Shown here piece by piece: positions 9,571 through 18,235 of a stretch of DNA of 64,000 nucleotides (positions are counted from its first letter, which is position 1; each line of letters opens with the position of its first letter). Both the position numbers and the translations under genes were made by a program. Location of the stretch: the NCBI GenBank assembly GCA_016936255.1, contig JAFGYE010000078.1, positions 1 to 64,000 of the forward strand. The letters run 5' to 3'. The notes beneath the pieces are model-generated. The model searched no databases, was not told the origin of the DNA, and worked only from the letters and a program-made list of their open reading frames with translations. This stretch comes from Marinifilaceae bacterium (lineage in GTDB: Bacteria; Bacteroidota; Bacteroidia; Bacteroidales; Marinifilaceae).

Positions 9571-10776
9571 TTATTCAACTAACTCTCTTCTTCCATCTGA
9601 AAAACAACGATAGTACTTTCCATTTTCAATTAACATTACCTGAGGTTCAATTTCCGAATATCCCATTGGTACATTTATCGCAACAACTTTATCATCGTGT
9701 AAAAAACGAATAGATTCAACCTCTGTATGCCCGAAAAAAATTCGATTTACATCATAATAAGAAAGCACTTTATTTAATTCCTCATTATTAATGATTGAAT
9801 AACTTCTTGATTTCATCAGATAACCTCTATACCACAAAGGATTTTCAGGAAAATAAATAGTCTTCATTAATTCTTCATGTGTCATCTCGTTGTCTGAACT
9901 TAAACTATTTCGAATGTCATTATTTATTTGCTCCAAACTAAGCCCTCTATCAACTAAATCAGGCGACAAGCCACCATGAACAAATAGCAAATCATTAATT
10001 TTAACTACGGAATTTAATGATCGCAGCCATTTTCCCAATTCCGTATCTGCATAAAAAAACCGTGGATAATTAAACATTAGCCTTTGGCACATATTCTTAT
10101 ACTTTGGAGCAACATAACGGGAATCGTTCATCAAAACCATTATTTCGTGATTCCCTAACAATAAATGCAGTTTTCCCTTGTTTTCAAGTGCTTGCCGCTG
10201 TAACTTCTTGATTAAATACAGACTTTCAGTGACCTTATCTCCACGATCAAAAATATCTCCAATAAAAACGACATGTCCATCCCCCCAATTCCAATCTAGA
10301 TTTTCATTAATTACTCCAATATTCTGCAATAATTCTACCATTACATCATATTCTCCATGCACATCGCCAATTGCCAACAGTTTTGTCACTCCTGAGTATT
10401 CTGCACTTTGAATTGGATAGTTTCCTTTTCGGAGCCAATACTCATTTCGATCACCTTTTTGTCCTTTAACAACTACCAAATCGCCTTTAATCTTTATTTT
10501 CTTCTCCCGGATATCAATGGTATTTCCTTCTTTTTCATGATTGATATACCACAACTTCACTGTTTTATCGTCGAGCCAGAAAAAATGAGGACCATCGGAA
10601 TAATCTTCCAGATTAACATCCTGAATATTTCCATTAAACACCTTGTCGTAAGATGAAAATGCACCTGAACCTAATTCATTCTTCTTTTCTTGCGCTTCCA
10701 CATCAAATAACCATAAATTAATTGCACCTAGAAATAATACAGTTACGTATTTGTAAAACTTAATCGTTCGATACAT
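9571..10776 (-). CDS. exported calcineurin-like metallophosphoesterase
   Basis: This 401-residue protein begins with a signal peptide (VTVLFLGAINLWLFDVEAQ). An N-terminal segment of about 100 residues of unknown role is followed by a complete PPP-type metallophosphatase domain: GDVHGEYD, GDIFDRGD, LLGNHE, FVHGGLS and FFGHTEV. These are the metal ligands and phosphate-binding residues of the Ser/Thr phosphatase family (Shewanella-like type). All key residues are intact, so phosphatase activity in the periplasm is likely; the substrate is unknown. It is the first gene of a two-gene unit with the kinase-fold protein. Confidence 0.8.
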   Translation of the reverse strand: MYRTIKFYKYVTVLFLGAINLWLFDVEAQEKKNELGSGAFSSYDKVFNGNIQDVNLEDYSDGPHFFWLDDKTVKLWYINHEKEGNTIDIREKKIKIKGDLVVVKGQKGDRNEYWLRKGNYPIQSAEYSGVTKLLAIGDVHGEYDVMVELLQNIGVINENLDWNWGDGHVVFIGDIFDRGDKVTESLYLIKKLQRQALENKGKLHLLLGNHEIMVLMNDSRYVAPKYKNMCQRLMFNYPRFFYADTELGKWLRSLNSVVKINDLLFVHGGLSPDLVDRGLSLEQINNDIRNSLSSDNEMTHEELMKTIYFPENPLWYRGYLMKSRSYSIINNEELNKVLSYYDVNRIFFGHTEVESIRFLHDDKVVAINVPMGYSEIEPQVMLIENGKYYRCFSDGRRELVE

Positions 10777-10876
10777 ATCATCTTTTTTTCTTATTCAAAG
10801 CAAATACCAAAATTACTATACCTCTTTAAATCAAAAACTAAACTAATATTCCAAAAAAAAGGAAACGAATTAACTG

Positions 10877-10910
10877 TTCGTAATTAACACAGCTTGTGTG
10901 CGAATACGAA
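10877..10910. other. interrupted inverted repeat upstream of the metallophosphatase gene
   Basis: TTCGTA pairs with TACGAA, and inside it ACACA pairs with TGTGT. The hairpin lies about 100 bp before the start codon at 10776. It could be a regulator-binding site or a leader hairpin; the function is not known. Confidence 0.4.
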
Positions 10911-10962
10911 CTGTGATGGTATTACATGAAGATAGTAAAAAATTAATGAAGCTTTTACATAT

Positions 10963-10992
10963 AAAAAAACAGGGATTCCGAAGAACCCCTGT
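10963..10992 (-). terminator. susD terminator with UUCG tetraloop
   Basis: On the minus strand the stem ACAGGG/CCCTGT continues through a G-T wobble and TTC/GAA. It is capped by the very stable c(UUCG)g loop and followed by seven T. It ends the SusC/SusD operon. Confidence 0.85.
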
Positions 10993-11018
10993 TACACTAC
11001 TACTACATAGTACCTGAA

Positions 11019-12644
11019 TTAGTATCCAGGATTTTGTCCTACAAGTCCTCCTGTATTATCCACTTCACTTTGTGGAAGAGGGAAGAAAATATTTTTTGGC
11101 ATTGTTAAATTTGTTGCCTTAAAGATTGGCTCACCAGAATCAGCCACTACGTATCCCCCGGCACCGTCACGGGTAATACTTGCCTTAACTTTGTAACCAT
11201 CTGTTTTAAGCTCTTGCTCTAATCTTCCTGTTCTAATCAAATCGTGCAATCTATGACCTTCACCACAAAGCTCAACACGACGTTCGTGATATATAGCATC
11301 CAGCAAAGCTGCTCCAGAAGCTGTAACATTAGCCAAAATAGTAGCATTCCCCTGACGAGCACGCTCACGTACTTTATTTAGATAGGTTCTAGCAGTTCCC
11401 TCATCATTGGTATGATAGCAAGCCTCGGCATACAATAAGTAGATATCTGATAAACGGATAATTCTTTCATTAACTGGTGAATTTCGGAAGTTTCCCAAAC
11501 TTAAATACTGCTGCTTTGACAAATAATGTTTGTAATTACTAAAACCAGTCAAATCTTCTGCAACTACGCCGGGTGTTTCCCCTTCAAGTATCCACTGATC
11601 AGCATATTGCAGAGAATTAATTAAAGAAGCATCACGTCTTGGATCATTATTTTCAAATTCAAGATACAAATCGTAAGTTGCCTGATATCTTCCATATGGA
11701 TCAGCAGCTCCCAACCAAGGCATATTCAAGAAAGTAGTGAAGTTACCATTGTTGGTATAAGCACCATCATCAAGAGGCGAATCGTAAAACTGAACTTCGA
11801 AAATAGATTCCTCATTATTCTCTTCCGCCTCCGAAAATAAATCATGATAATTACCTTGATACAAATCGTAAACATCTAAACCAAACAATTGTTCTGCATA
11901 GGTTTTTGCTTCATCCCACTTGTTCTCATTGTAAAAATCCTGAGATGCATAACCAGAACTTGCCTGAGAAACACAAACTTTCACCAAGAGACCTAAGGCT
12001 GCACCTTTAGTTGCACGACCTAGTTCCTTACTTTCAACATAAACTGATTTTAAAGGAAGAGCAGCAACAGCATCTTTCAAATCTGTTTCGATTTGAGCAT
12101 AAATTTCAGCTGACGTAGCGCGTGTTTGATTCAAATCATCACCCAATAACGGAACTGTAACCAATGGCACGCCACCATAATTCTTAACCAAATCATAGTA
12201 ATAATATGCTCTCATGAATTTTGCTTCACCAACAACACGGTCTTGTAATGACTTATCGGTTACTCCAGGAATATCTTTCCCTTCTACATTTGCCAACAAT
12301 TGGTTCGCAATTAATATTCCACGATAATTGTACCGGTAATTATAAGTGAATAAGAATGCCGTGGCGTCGTAAGTGAATTGACGCAATGCCAAATCTTCTC
12401 TATCCACTGCATCATCAGTAGTAGAATTATTTAAGGAAGTTCGTCCCCAGTTATAATGATACTCCCACATTGGAGCATAACATGCATTAGCCGCTTTTAC
12501 AAGCTCGGCATCGTTCGAATAAAAACTCCCTGAAGTTTGTTCCCCGATTTTTACGGTATCCAAATAGTCTTTATCACAGGCTCCTAATGAAAATATCAAA
12601 AGCCCCGCTAATATTATATTTCTTATTTTCTTCATTTTCATCAA
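11019..12644 (-). CDS. RagB/SusD family outer-membrane lipoprotein
   Basis: This surface glycan-binding partner of a SusC porin has 541 residues. It carries a lipoprotein signal with lipobox LGAC, the N-terminal SusD TPR scaffold (EAKFMRAYYYYDLVKNYGGVPLV) and the C-terminal RagB/SusD region (ERIIRLSDIYLLYAEACY, IYHERRVELCGEGHRLHDLIR). Only three bases separate it from the SusC stop. It is last in an operon with an NlpC/P60 peptidase, a dipeptide epimerase and SusC. That setting points to muropeptides or peptidoglycan glycans as ligand rather than a plant or host polysaccharide. The ligand is inferred from context, not from binding-site residues. Confidence 0.92.
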   Translation of the reverse strand: MMKMKKIRNIILAGLLIFSLGACDKDYLDTVKIGEQTSGSFYSNDAELVKAANACYAPMWEYHYNWGRTSLNNSTTDDAVDREDLALRQFTYDATAFLFTYNYRYNYRGILIANQLLANVEGKDIPGVTDKSLQDRVVGEAKFMRAYYYYDLVKNYGGVPLVTVPLLGDDLNQTRATSAEIYAQIETDLKDAVAALPLKSVYVESKELGRATKGAALGLLVKVCVSQASSGYASQDFYNENKWDEAKTYAEQLFGLDVYDLYQGNYHDLFSEAEENNEESIFEVQFYDSPLDDGAYTNNGNFTTFLNMPWLGAADPYGRYQATYDLYLEFENNDPRRDASLINSLQYADQWILEGETPGVVAEDLTGFSNYKHYLSKQQYLSLGNFRNSPVNERIIRLSDIYLLYAEACYHTNDEGTARTYLNKVRERARQGNATILANVTASGAALLDAIYHERRVELCGEGHRLHDLIRTGRLEQELKTDGYKVKASITRDGAGGYVVADSGEPIFKATNLTMPKNIFFPLPQSEVDNTGGLVGQNPGY

Positions 12645-12647
12645 CTA

Positions 12648-15600
12648 TTAGAAAGTTAAATTAGCTCCTATTGAAAAAATTCTAGCTTGTGGATAAGTTC
12701 CATAATCAATACCTTGAGTTAATGATGGACTGGTAGAACTAGCAGCTCCAATTTCAGGATCCAAACCAGAATAATTTGTAATTGTAAATACATTCTGACC
12801 AGAGAAGTATACACGCAGATTGGACATCCAAGGAGTAAGATCTTTAAAAGTATAACCCAATTGAATGTTTTTTAAGCGCAAATACGAACCATCTTCCACA
12901 TAAAAATCGGAAGCTCTCAGGTTTTTCTCAACTGTAGAAGCGTTTAATCCAAACATTTCATTTGAGTTATTCTGAGCAGTCCAGTGATTTTTATAATCGG
13001 AAGCCAATGCAAATCTTTTGATATCCGCGTAATTGTAATATTTAAACCCATTGAATATTTCATTACCCGTTACTCCTTGGAAGAACATGGATAAATCAAA
13101 ACCTTTGTATGACAAATCAATGTTCACTCCATAAAACAAATCCGGATTTGGATCACCAATCTGCACACGGTCATCACCATTGATGACTCCATCAGGAGCT
13201 TCCATTACACCATCATTATCTTTATCAGTCCACTGATCTTTAAATCTAAAATCACCTGCACCAATAGGTTCTGCCGACTGAGCACTTGATGCAACTTCAG
13301 CATCTGTTTGAAAAACTCCATCAACCTGATAACCATAGAATGCTCCAATAGGAGATCCCTCAGCCGTTCTGGTAACATTACCTACCAAACTCACATTACC
13401 ACTCCAAATAGGAACTCCGCCACCAAGACTGGTTACTTCATTATCTACATGAGACGCATTTACATTAACTGAATATTTAAAATCACTTCCAATTTTACCA
13501 CGGTAACCCAGATTTAATTCAAAACCTTTGTTTTCAACAGTACCAGCATTAACATACGGACTTCCATCGTAACCAGCATACTGAGGGATTGGCACCTGCA
13601 CCAACATATCCTTGGTTTCTTTCTTAAAATAATCAGCAGAAAAAGTCAACTTGTCATTAAAAAATGCCAGATCCAATCCGAAATTTGTAGATTCTACCGT
13701 TTCCCACTGAACTTTTAAATTGGCCATCTTTACAGGAGCAGCTCCCGCTTGTTCTTTATCCCCAAAAACATAGCTATACTCTAACAAAGCATCTTTACTT
13801 TGAACTGTGGAAGCAAATGAATATGGATCAATCTTAGCATTCCCAACACGTCCCCAACCAGCTCTTACTTTTATTCTGTTTACCACATCTTCCGGTAAGA
13901 AATCCATGAATTTTTCATTTCTCAATTTCCATCCTAAAGACATTGAAGGGAAATTTCCAAATCGCTTATCAGGACCAAAAACAGAAGAACCATCACGACG
14001 GAAAGATGCAGTTAGAAAATAGGTGTCTGCATAATTATAATTTACTCTACCTAAGTAGGAGTACATTCTTGTATCTACACCAGAATTCGAAGCATTTGTA
14101 CTTTCCAAATCAGTAGAAGCAGAAATATACTGCAATTCCTCATTATCGTTTGGAATATTATTACGAGAAGCTCCCAAATATTCGGATTTGTTTTTCTCAG
14201 CAGTAAAACCAGCTAACAAACTAATACTATGGTCTTCAATATCCATACTGTAAGAAATTGTATTCTCACTTAAGAATCCATTAAACTCCCTGGTAGTTTT
14301 TGATAAACTATTGGTGATGTTCTTTTCATTCCCATAATCATAAGAAGGCAAATAAGTCTTCTCCTTCGATCTTGAAACATTTAGGCTTACAGATGATTTA
14401 ATGAACAAATTCTTAATTGGTTCAACCTGTAAATAAGAATTTGCCAGAATCAAAAGAGCAGAATTCTCTCTAACATCTCTGTTTAATATAGCAACTGGAT
14501 TTGCCAAATCAGAATACGGAGTAGAAGCATATTCTCCCAACTCCTGATAAACCGGAGTTATAGGATCCATTCTTTGAGCAAGAGTTAAAATGCCATTAAT
14601 GGCATTTCCATTAACCTGATCGGTATTGGAATGCGATAATGAAACATTAATACCTGCTTTGATTTTTGAACCAATATTGTAATTATTATTTAAACGCGCA
14701 TTGATTCTCTCGTACTTAGAATTCAAAACAACACCTTCATTTTTAAAATATCCCGCACTGAATAAAGTATTTGAAGATTCATCTCCTTTTGATAAGGTAA
14801 CATTCGTTTTGTAGATTTTCCCAACACGTGTCACCTCATCGAACCAATCAGTAGTTTTTCCTGTATTGTCAGATGGAGATTGAAGGATTAATGGTTTGTA
14901 AGCACTCGAACCTGTAAAAGCCGCAGCATTTGTTTGAGCTGCATTATAAGTAGCCAACCAATCTTGCGTATTCATTAAATCTGGTTTATTCCAAACGCTT
15001 TGAAGTCCGGTCATTAATTCCATTTGAACTTTCACATCCTTGGTATTACCAGTTTTGGTTGTAATTAAAACAACACCGTTTGCACCTCTTGAACCATAAA
15101 TAGCGGTTGCTGACGCATCTTTCAACACCTCAAGACTCTTAAAATCACTTGGATTTAAACTAGAAATATCATCCAGAAAAATACCGTCAACAACATAAAG
15201 AGGCGATGAATTATTCACAGTACCTGTTCCACGAACTCTAACTGATAAACCTGCACCTGGAGCACCGGAAGTTTGCGTTACCATCACACCGGCAGCACGT
15301 CCCTGAAGAAGAGCTGCTCCGTTTGAAACCGGCTGATCTTCCAAATCCTTTGCACTAATACTTGCAACCGAACCTGTAATATCACTTTTTTTCTGAACAC
15401 CGTAACCAACCACTACAACTTCGTCCATTGCAAAATTATCGGTTTGCAACGCAACATTTAATTCTGTTTGAGCACCAACACTGGCCTCAAATGGTTTCAT
15501 TCCAATGTAAGAGAATACCAAAATGGCATCCGCTCCAACTTTGATTTCATATTTTCCATCAAAATCGGTAGTTGTTCCGTTGGTTGTACCTTTTACTACA

Positions 15601-15728
15601 ACCGAAACGCCCGGGATAGTTAACCCGTCTTCTGCACCGGTAACCACACCTTTAACCAGCAAATCCTGTGCCCAGGATACCTGCCAGCCAAGAAGCATGA
15701 TTAACGTAAAGCATGCAATTTTTCTCAT
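12648..15728 (-). CDS. SusC/RagA family TonB-dependent outer-membrane transporter
   Basis: This 1026-residue protein has a signal peptide, a carboxypeptidase-regulatory-like domain (about 25-105, VKGTTNGTTTDFDGKYEIKV), the TonB-box region MDEVVVVGYG, the plug domain (LQGRAAGVMVTQTSGAPG, LYVVDGIFLDD, IYGSRGANGVVLITTK) and a 22-strand barrel ending in the aromatic ...SIGANLTF. It pairs with the SusD protein downstream and lies 40 bp behind the epimerase gene. No anti-sigma or ECF sigma pair is adjacent. That is unusual for polysaccharide loci and fits control by the locus GntR regulator. Confidence 0.95.
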   Translation of the reverse strand: MRKIACFTLIMLLGWQVSWAQDLLVKGVVTGAEDGLTIPGVSVVVKGTTNGTTTDFDGKYEIKVGADAILVFSYIGMKPFEASVGAQTELNVALQTDNFAMDEVVVVGYGVQKKSDITGSVASISAKDLEDQPVSNGAALLQGRAAGVMVTQTSGAPGAGLSVRVRGTGTVNNSSPLYVVDGIFLDDISSLNPSDFKSLEVLKDASATAIYGSRGANGVVLITTKTGNTKDVKVQMELMTGLQSVWNKPDLMNTQDWLATYNAAQTNAAAFTGSSAYKPLILQSPSDNTGKTTDWFDEVTRVGKIYKTNVTLSKGDESSNTLFSAGYFKNEGVVLNSKYERINARLNNNYNIGSKIKAGINVSLSHSNTDQVNGNAINGILTLAQRMDPITPVYQELGEYASTPYSDLANPVAILNRDVRENSALLILANSYLQVEPIKNLFIKSSVSLNVSRSKEKTYLPSYDYGNEKNITNSLSKTTREFNGFLSENTISYSMDIEDHSISLLAGFTAEKNKSEYLGASRNNIPNDNEELQYISASTDLESTNASNSGVDTRMYSYLGRVNYNYADTYFLTASFRRDGSSVFGPDKRFGNFPSMSLGWKLRNEKFMDFLPEDVVNRIKVRAGWGRVGNAKIDPYSFASTVQSKDALLEYSYVFGDKEQAGAAPVKMANLKVQWETVESTNFGLDLAFFNDKLTFSADYFKKETKDMLVQVPIPQYAGYDGSPYVNAGTVENKGFELNLGYRGKIGSDFKYSVNVNASHVDNEVTSLGGGVPIWSGNVSLVGNVTRTAEGSPIGAFYGYQVDGVFQTDAEVASSAQSAEPIGAGDFRFKDQWTDKDNDGVMEAPDGVINGDDRVQIGDPNPDLFYGVNIDLSYKGFDLSMFFQGVTGNEIFNGFKYYNYADIKRFALASDYKNHWTAQNNSNEMFGLNASTVEKNLRASDFYVEDGSYLRLKNIQLGYTFKDLTPWMSNLRVYFSGQNVFTITNYSGLDPEIGAASSTSPSLTQGIDYGTYPQARIFSIGANLTF

Positions 15729-15768
15729 AGTGTTTAATTTAGATTAGCAAGAAATAATTAAAAATTAC

Positions 15769-16908
15769 TTATATTTTTATGACTCCAATTCCCGGACGGT
15801 TTGGTAAAATTACTTTCCCGCCGAGAATCTCAATTCCTTTAAAAGGATCATTTGATATTAATAAGTTTCCATCCAAATCCGCCCAATCAACCATAGGCGA
15901 CAGTTGGGCTGCCGCACTAACACCACAAGACGTTTCCGTCATGCATCCTACCATCACTTTCATATCCAAAGAACGGGCTGCATTCATCATTTTATGAGCT
16001 TCTCTCATTCCGGTACACTTCATCAATTTGATATTAATTCCGGAATAAACTCCATGTAATTTTGCCACATCATCCAATCGCTGAATGGCTTCATCAGCAA
16101 TTACAGGCAAGGGACTGTGCTGAGTTAGCCAAGCCATATCTTCCAAATTGTATTTGTCCATTGGTTGCTCAACAAAAACAACTCCTTGTTCTTTTAACCA
16201 ATGAATTTTATCTAAAGCCTCTTGTTTGTCTTTCCATCCCTGATTCACATCCACACACAAAGGCACATTTGTAATTTTGCGAATTGTATTAATCATCTCC
16301 TCATCGGTACCACGACCAATTTTCACTTTTAACATTTTATAAGGAGAAGCTTCTTTCACTTTTTCAATTACTACATCAGGTTTATCCATTCCAATGGTAA
16401 ATGTGGTTACCGGAGTGTTTTCCTGACTGTAACCCCAGATTTTAAACCATGGTTTTTCCAATAATTTCCCGATCAAATCGTGCAAAGCGATATCAATTGA
16501 CGCCTTTGCCGCACAATTTCCTTCAGCAACAGCATCTACATAGCTTAGTATTTCACTCAGGCGAAAAGGATCAGAGAACTGTTTCAAATTTACACTGCTT
16601 AGAAATTTCGTTGCAGTCTCATGCGATTCACCCAAATAAGGAGGCATAGAAGCTTCTCCATAACCAACAACTCCATCCCACTCAATTTTGGTAAGCATAA
16701 CCGGGGTGGTTGTTCTGGAAAAAGATGCAATGGTAAATACATGTTTCAACGCCAATTCATATGGCACAAAACTAAGTTTCAATCCTGTTCCTGAATGTTT
16801 TAATTTGCCTGTTCCTGCTCCTCCGCAAGAATTCATCGCCGGAAGCAAAAATGCAGCTCCAGCCAACAAGCCTGTGTTTCCTAAAAACTTTCTTCTATCT
16901 ATTGCCAT
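15769..16908 (-). CDS. Tat-exported dipeptide (L-Ala-D/L-Glu) epimerase, enolase superfamily
   Basis: Enolase-superfamily dipeptide epimerases interconvert L-Ala-D-Glu and L-Ala-L-Glu from peptidoglycan stem peptides. Visible catalytic elements are the K-x-K pair in MLKVKIG, metal ligands in PLCVDVNQGW, VFVEQP and PVIADEA, and the second-face Lys in NIKLMKCTG. The start chosen (MAIDRRKFLG) puts a twin-arginine motif at the N-terminus, followed by a hydrophobic stretch and MNSC, a possible lipidation Cys. A Met seven codons upstream would overlap the previous gene, and AAAGGA precedes the chosen start. Known family members (YcjG, YkfB) are cytoplasmic, so export is unusual. It is co-transcribed with the NlpC/P60 peptidase that would supply its substrate. 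Confidence 0.85.
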   Translation of the reverse strand: MAIDRRKFLGNTGLLAGAAFLLPAMNSCGGAGTGKLKHSGTGLKLSFVPYELALKHVFTIASFSRTTTPVMLTKIEWDGVVGYGEASMPPYLGESHETATKFLSSVNLKQFSDPFRLSEILSYVDAVAEGNCAAKASIDIALHDLIGKLLEKPWFKIWGYSQENTPVTTFTIGMDKPDVVIEKVKEASPYKMLKVKIGRGTDEEMINTIRKITNVPLCVDVNQGWKDKQEALDKIHWLKEQGVVFVEQPMDKYNLEDMAWLTQHSPLPVIADEAIQRLDDVAKLHGVYSGINIKLMKCTGMREAHKMMNAARSLDMKVMVGCMTETSCGVSAAAQLSPMVDWADLDGNLLISNDPFKGIEILGGKVILPNRPGIGVIKI

Positions 16909-16919
16909 TTCCTTTACTC

Positions 16920-18095
16920 TTAATACCATGGATGCTCGGAAACCCTACAAATGCCAGACTCTCCAATTCTACTTAAAACCCGTCGTCCTCCTAACCAGGT
17001 AATCGATCGGTAATCATTATAATTTTCGGCTTCAGGCTCAAAACTATTAATCCGAACCCTGCCTGAAGAATGAATATATTCTCCATGATTCATATACATT
17101 CCAACATGAGTAACTTTCATTGGTTTCTCATCAGTCTCTGCTCTTCCGAAAAAAACCAAATCTCCTTCCGCCAACTTTAAAAACCCTTGCTCAGGAGAAA
17201 TGATATCGCCATGAAGAAACTGCAATGACGCATCACGGGCCAAAATAATCCCATTTATAAAATAAACCGATTTTACAAATCCGCTGCAATCGACTCCCTT
17301 TGCTGAAGTCCCTCCCCACAAATAAGGACGGCCAATAAATTGCTTCGCCGCTTTAGTTAAAAGAGAAACATCAATTAACTCCCGGTTTTTCCATTCAGAA
17401 AACAATTCACAATTCGATTTTTCAATTTGAATTTTTCTTCCATCAGGTAAACTCAAATCATAACTGTTCCGATTTTCTTTTTCAACTTCTAAAATCGCTC
17501 CTGCAACTATATCGGTAACTACTTTATTTTGCTCAAGATCTTTCACAACTTCAAAATCAGGAATAAAAATTATTCTTGTCGAATTTCTCCAGGCCTGCAT
17601 CTCAGATTCTGTTTTTTGAGCAATTGCAGCTCCATCAACCCAAGCAATATATTTGTCAGGAGTCTGTATCTGATACCAGCCATTCTCTTCTTTTAACAAC
17701 CTAACCGGTGTTCCCATTATTGATTGCGAAACAAGCTCTGCCGAATGCTTTGGGAAAGCTCTTAAGTTCACAACACTTAAGTTGATTACTCCCCAATTTT
17801 TATCCCCTAATTTTTTCTCAGGAAGTACAACCAAGCTATCTACCAAATGAACTTCCAAGGCTTCCAGAGTTGAGAACAAAGCTAACTTTGCCTCCGACAG
17901 AGATGTTTCTCCACTAACCACTAATCCATTGTCCTTATTAACAGAAAAAACAGGATTAAATATTGCTTCTCTACCATCCGGTGCAATCTGCAACTTTACA
18001 GTTTGAGAAATTTGGTTTGCCTGCTGCAACAATTTTGAATTGTTACTACAAGCAAAACCAATAAAAATAATAACTAACCAAAATTTATTTTTCAT
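16920..18095 (-). CDS. NlpC/P60 peptidase lipoprotein, YkfC-like gamma-D-Glu endopeptidase
   Basis: This 391-residue protein has an N-terminal lipoprotein-type signal (IIFIGFACSN). Bacterial SH3 regions follow (about 100-165, VNLRAFPKHSAELVSQ, then about 180-235), and a C-terminal NlpC/P60 domain (about 255-385). The catalytic Cys is in GVDCSGFV, the His in KVTHVGMYM and the third polar residue in YIHSSGRV; GRPYLWGGTS is the usual lead-in. This SH3-NlpC arrangement matches YkfC, which cuts between D-Glu and the diamino acid and releases L-Ala-D-Glu. The epimerase that handles that dipeptide is encoded 11 bp downstream. A separate promoter and a putative operator lie just upstream. Confidence 0.9.
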   Translation of the reverse strand: MKNKFWLVIIFIGFACSNNSKLLQQANQISQTVKLQIAPDGREAIFNPVFSVNKDNGLVVSGETSLSEAKLALFSTLEALEVHLVDSLVVLPEKKLGDKNWGVINLSVVNLRAFPKHSAELVSQSIMGTPVRLLKEENGWYQIQTPDKYIAWVDGAAIAQKTESEMQAWRNSTRIIFIPDFEVVKDLEQNKVVTDIVAGAILEVEKENRNSYDLSLPDGRKIQIEKSNCELFSEWKNRELIDVSLLTKAAKQFIGRPYLWGGTSAKGVDCSGFVKSVYFINGIILARDASLQFLHGDIISPEQGFLKLAEGDLVFFGRAETDEKPMKVTHVGMYMNHGEYIHSSGRVRINSFEPEAENYNDYRSITWLGGRRVLSRIGESGICRVSEHPWY

Positions 18096-18114
18096 TCCAA
18101 TTCTAATTGGTATT

Positions 18115-18132
18115 ACATCTTACATGATTCCA
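18115..18132. promoter_or_regulatory. putative GntR operator, degenerate copy (site E)
   Basis: Read on the minus strand it contains CATGTAAGAT, aligning with CATGTATGAC of the better sites at 21166, 38900 and 39074. It sits at the predicted transcription start of the NlpC/P60-epimerase-SusCD operon. It is the weakest of the five copies. Confidence 0.4.
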
Positions 18133-18159
18133 AATTTAAACACATCCATTGATTTCCAA
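18131..18159 (-). promoter_or_regulatory. promoter of the NlpC/P60-epimerase-SusCD operon
   Basis: On the minus strand TTG is followed after 18 nt by TAAATTTG, fitting the Bacteroidota -33/-7 pattern. It gives a leader of about 30 nt before the start at 18095. Confidence 0.5.
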
Positions 18160-18235
18160 TAAAGGTTCAACATGTTTAAAAACACACACTTATCAAGCAA
18201 GTAAACATATTTAAACTGAACAAATAAACATCTAT

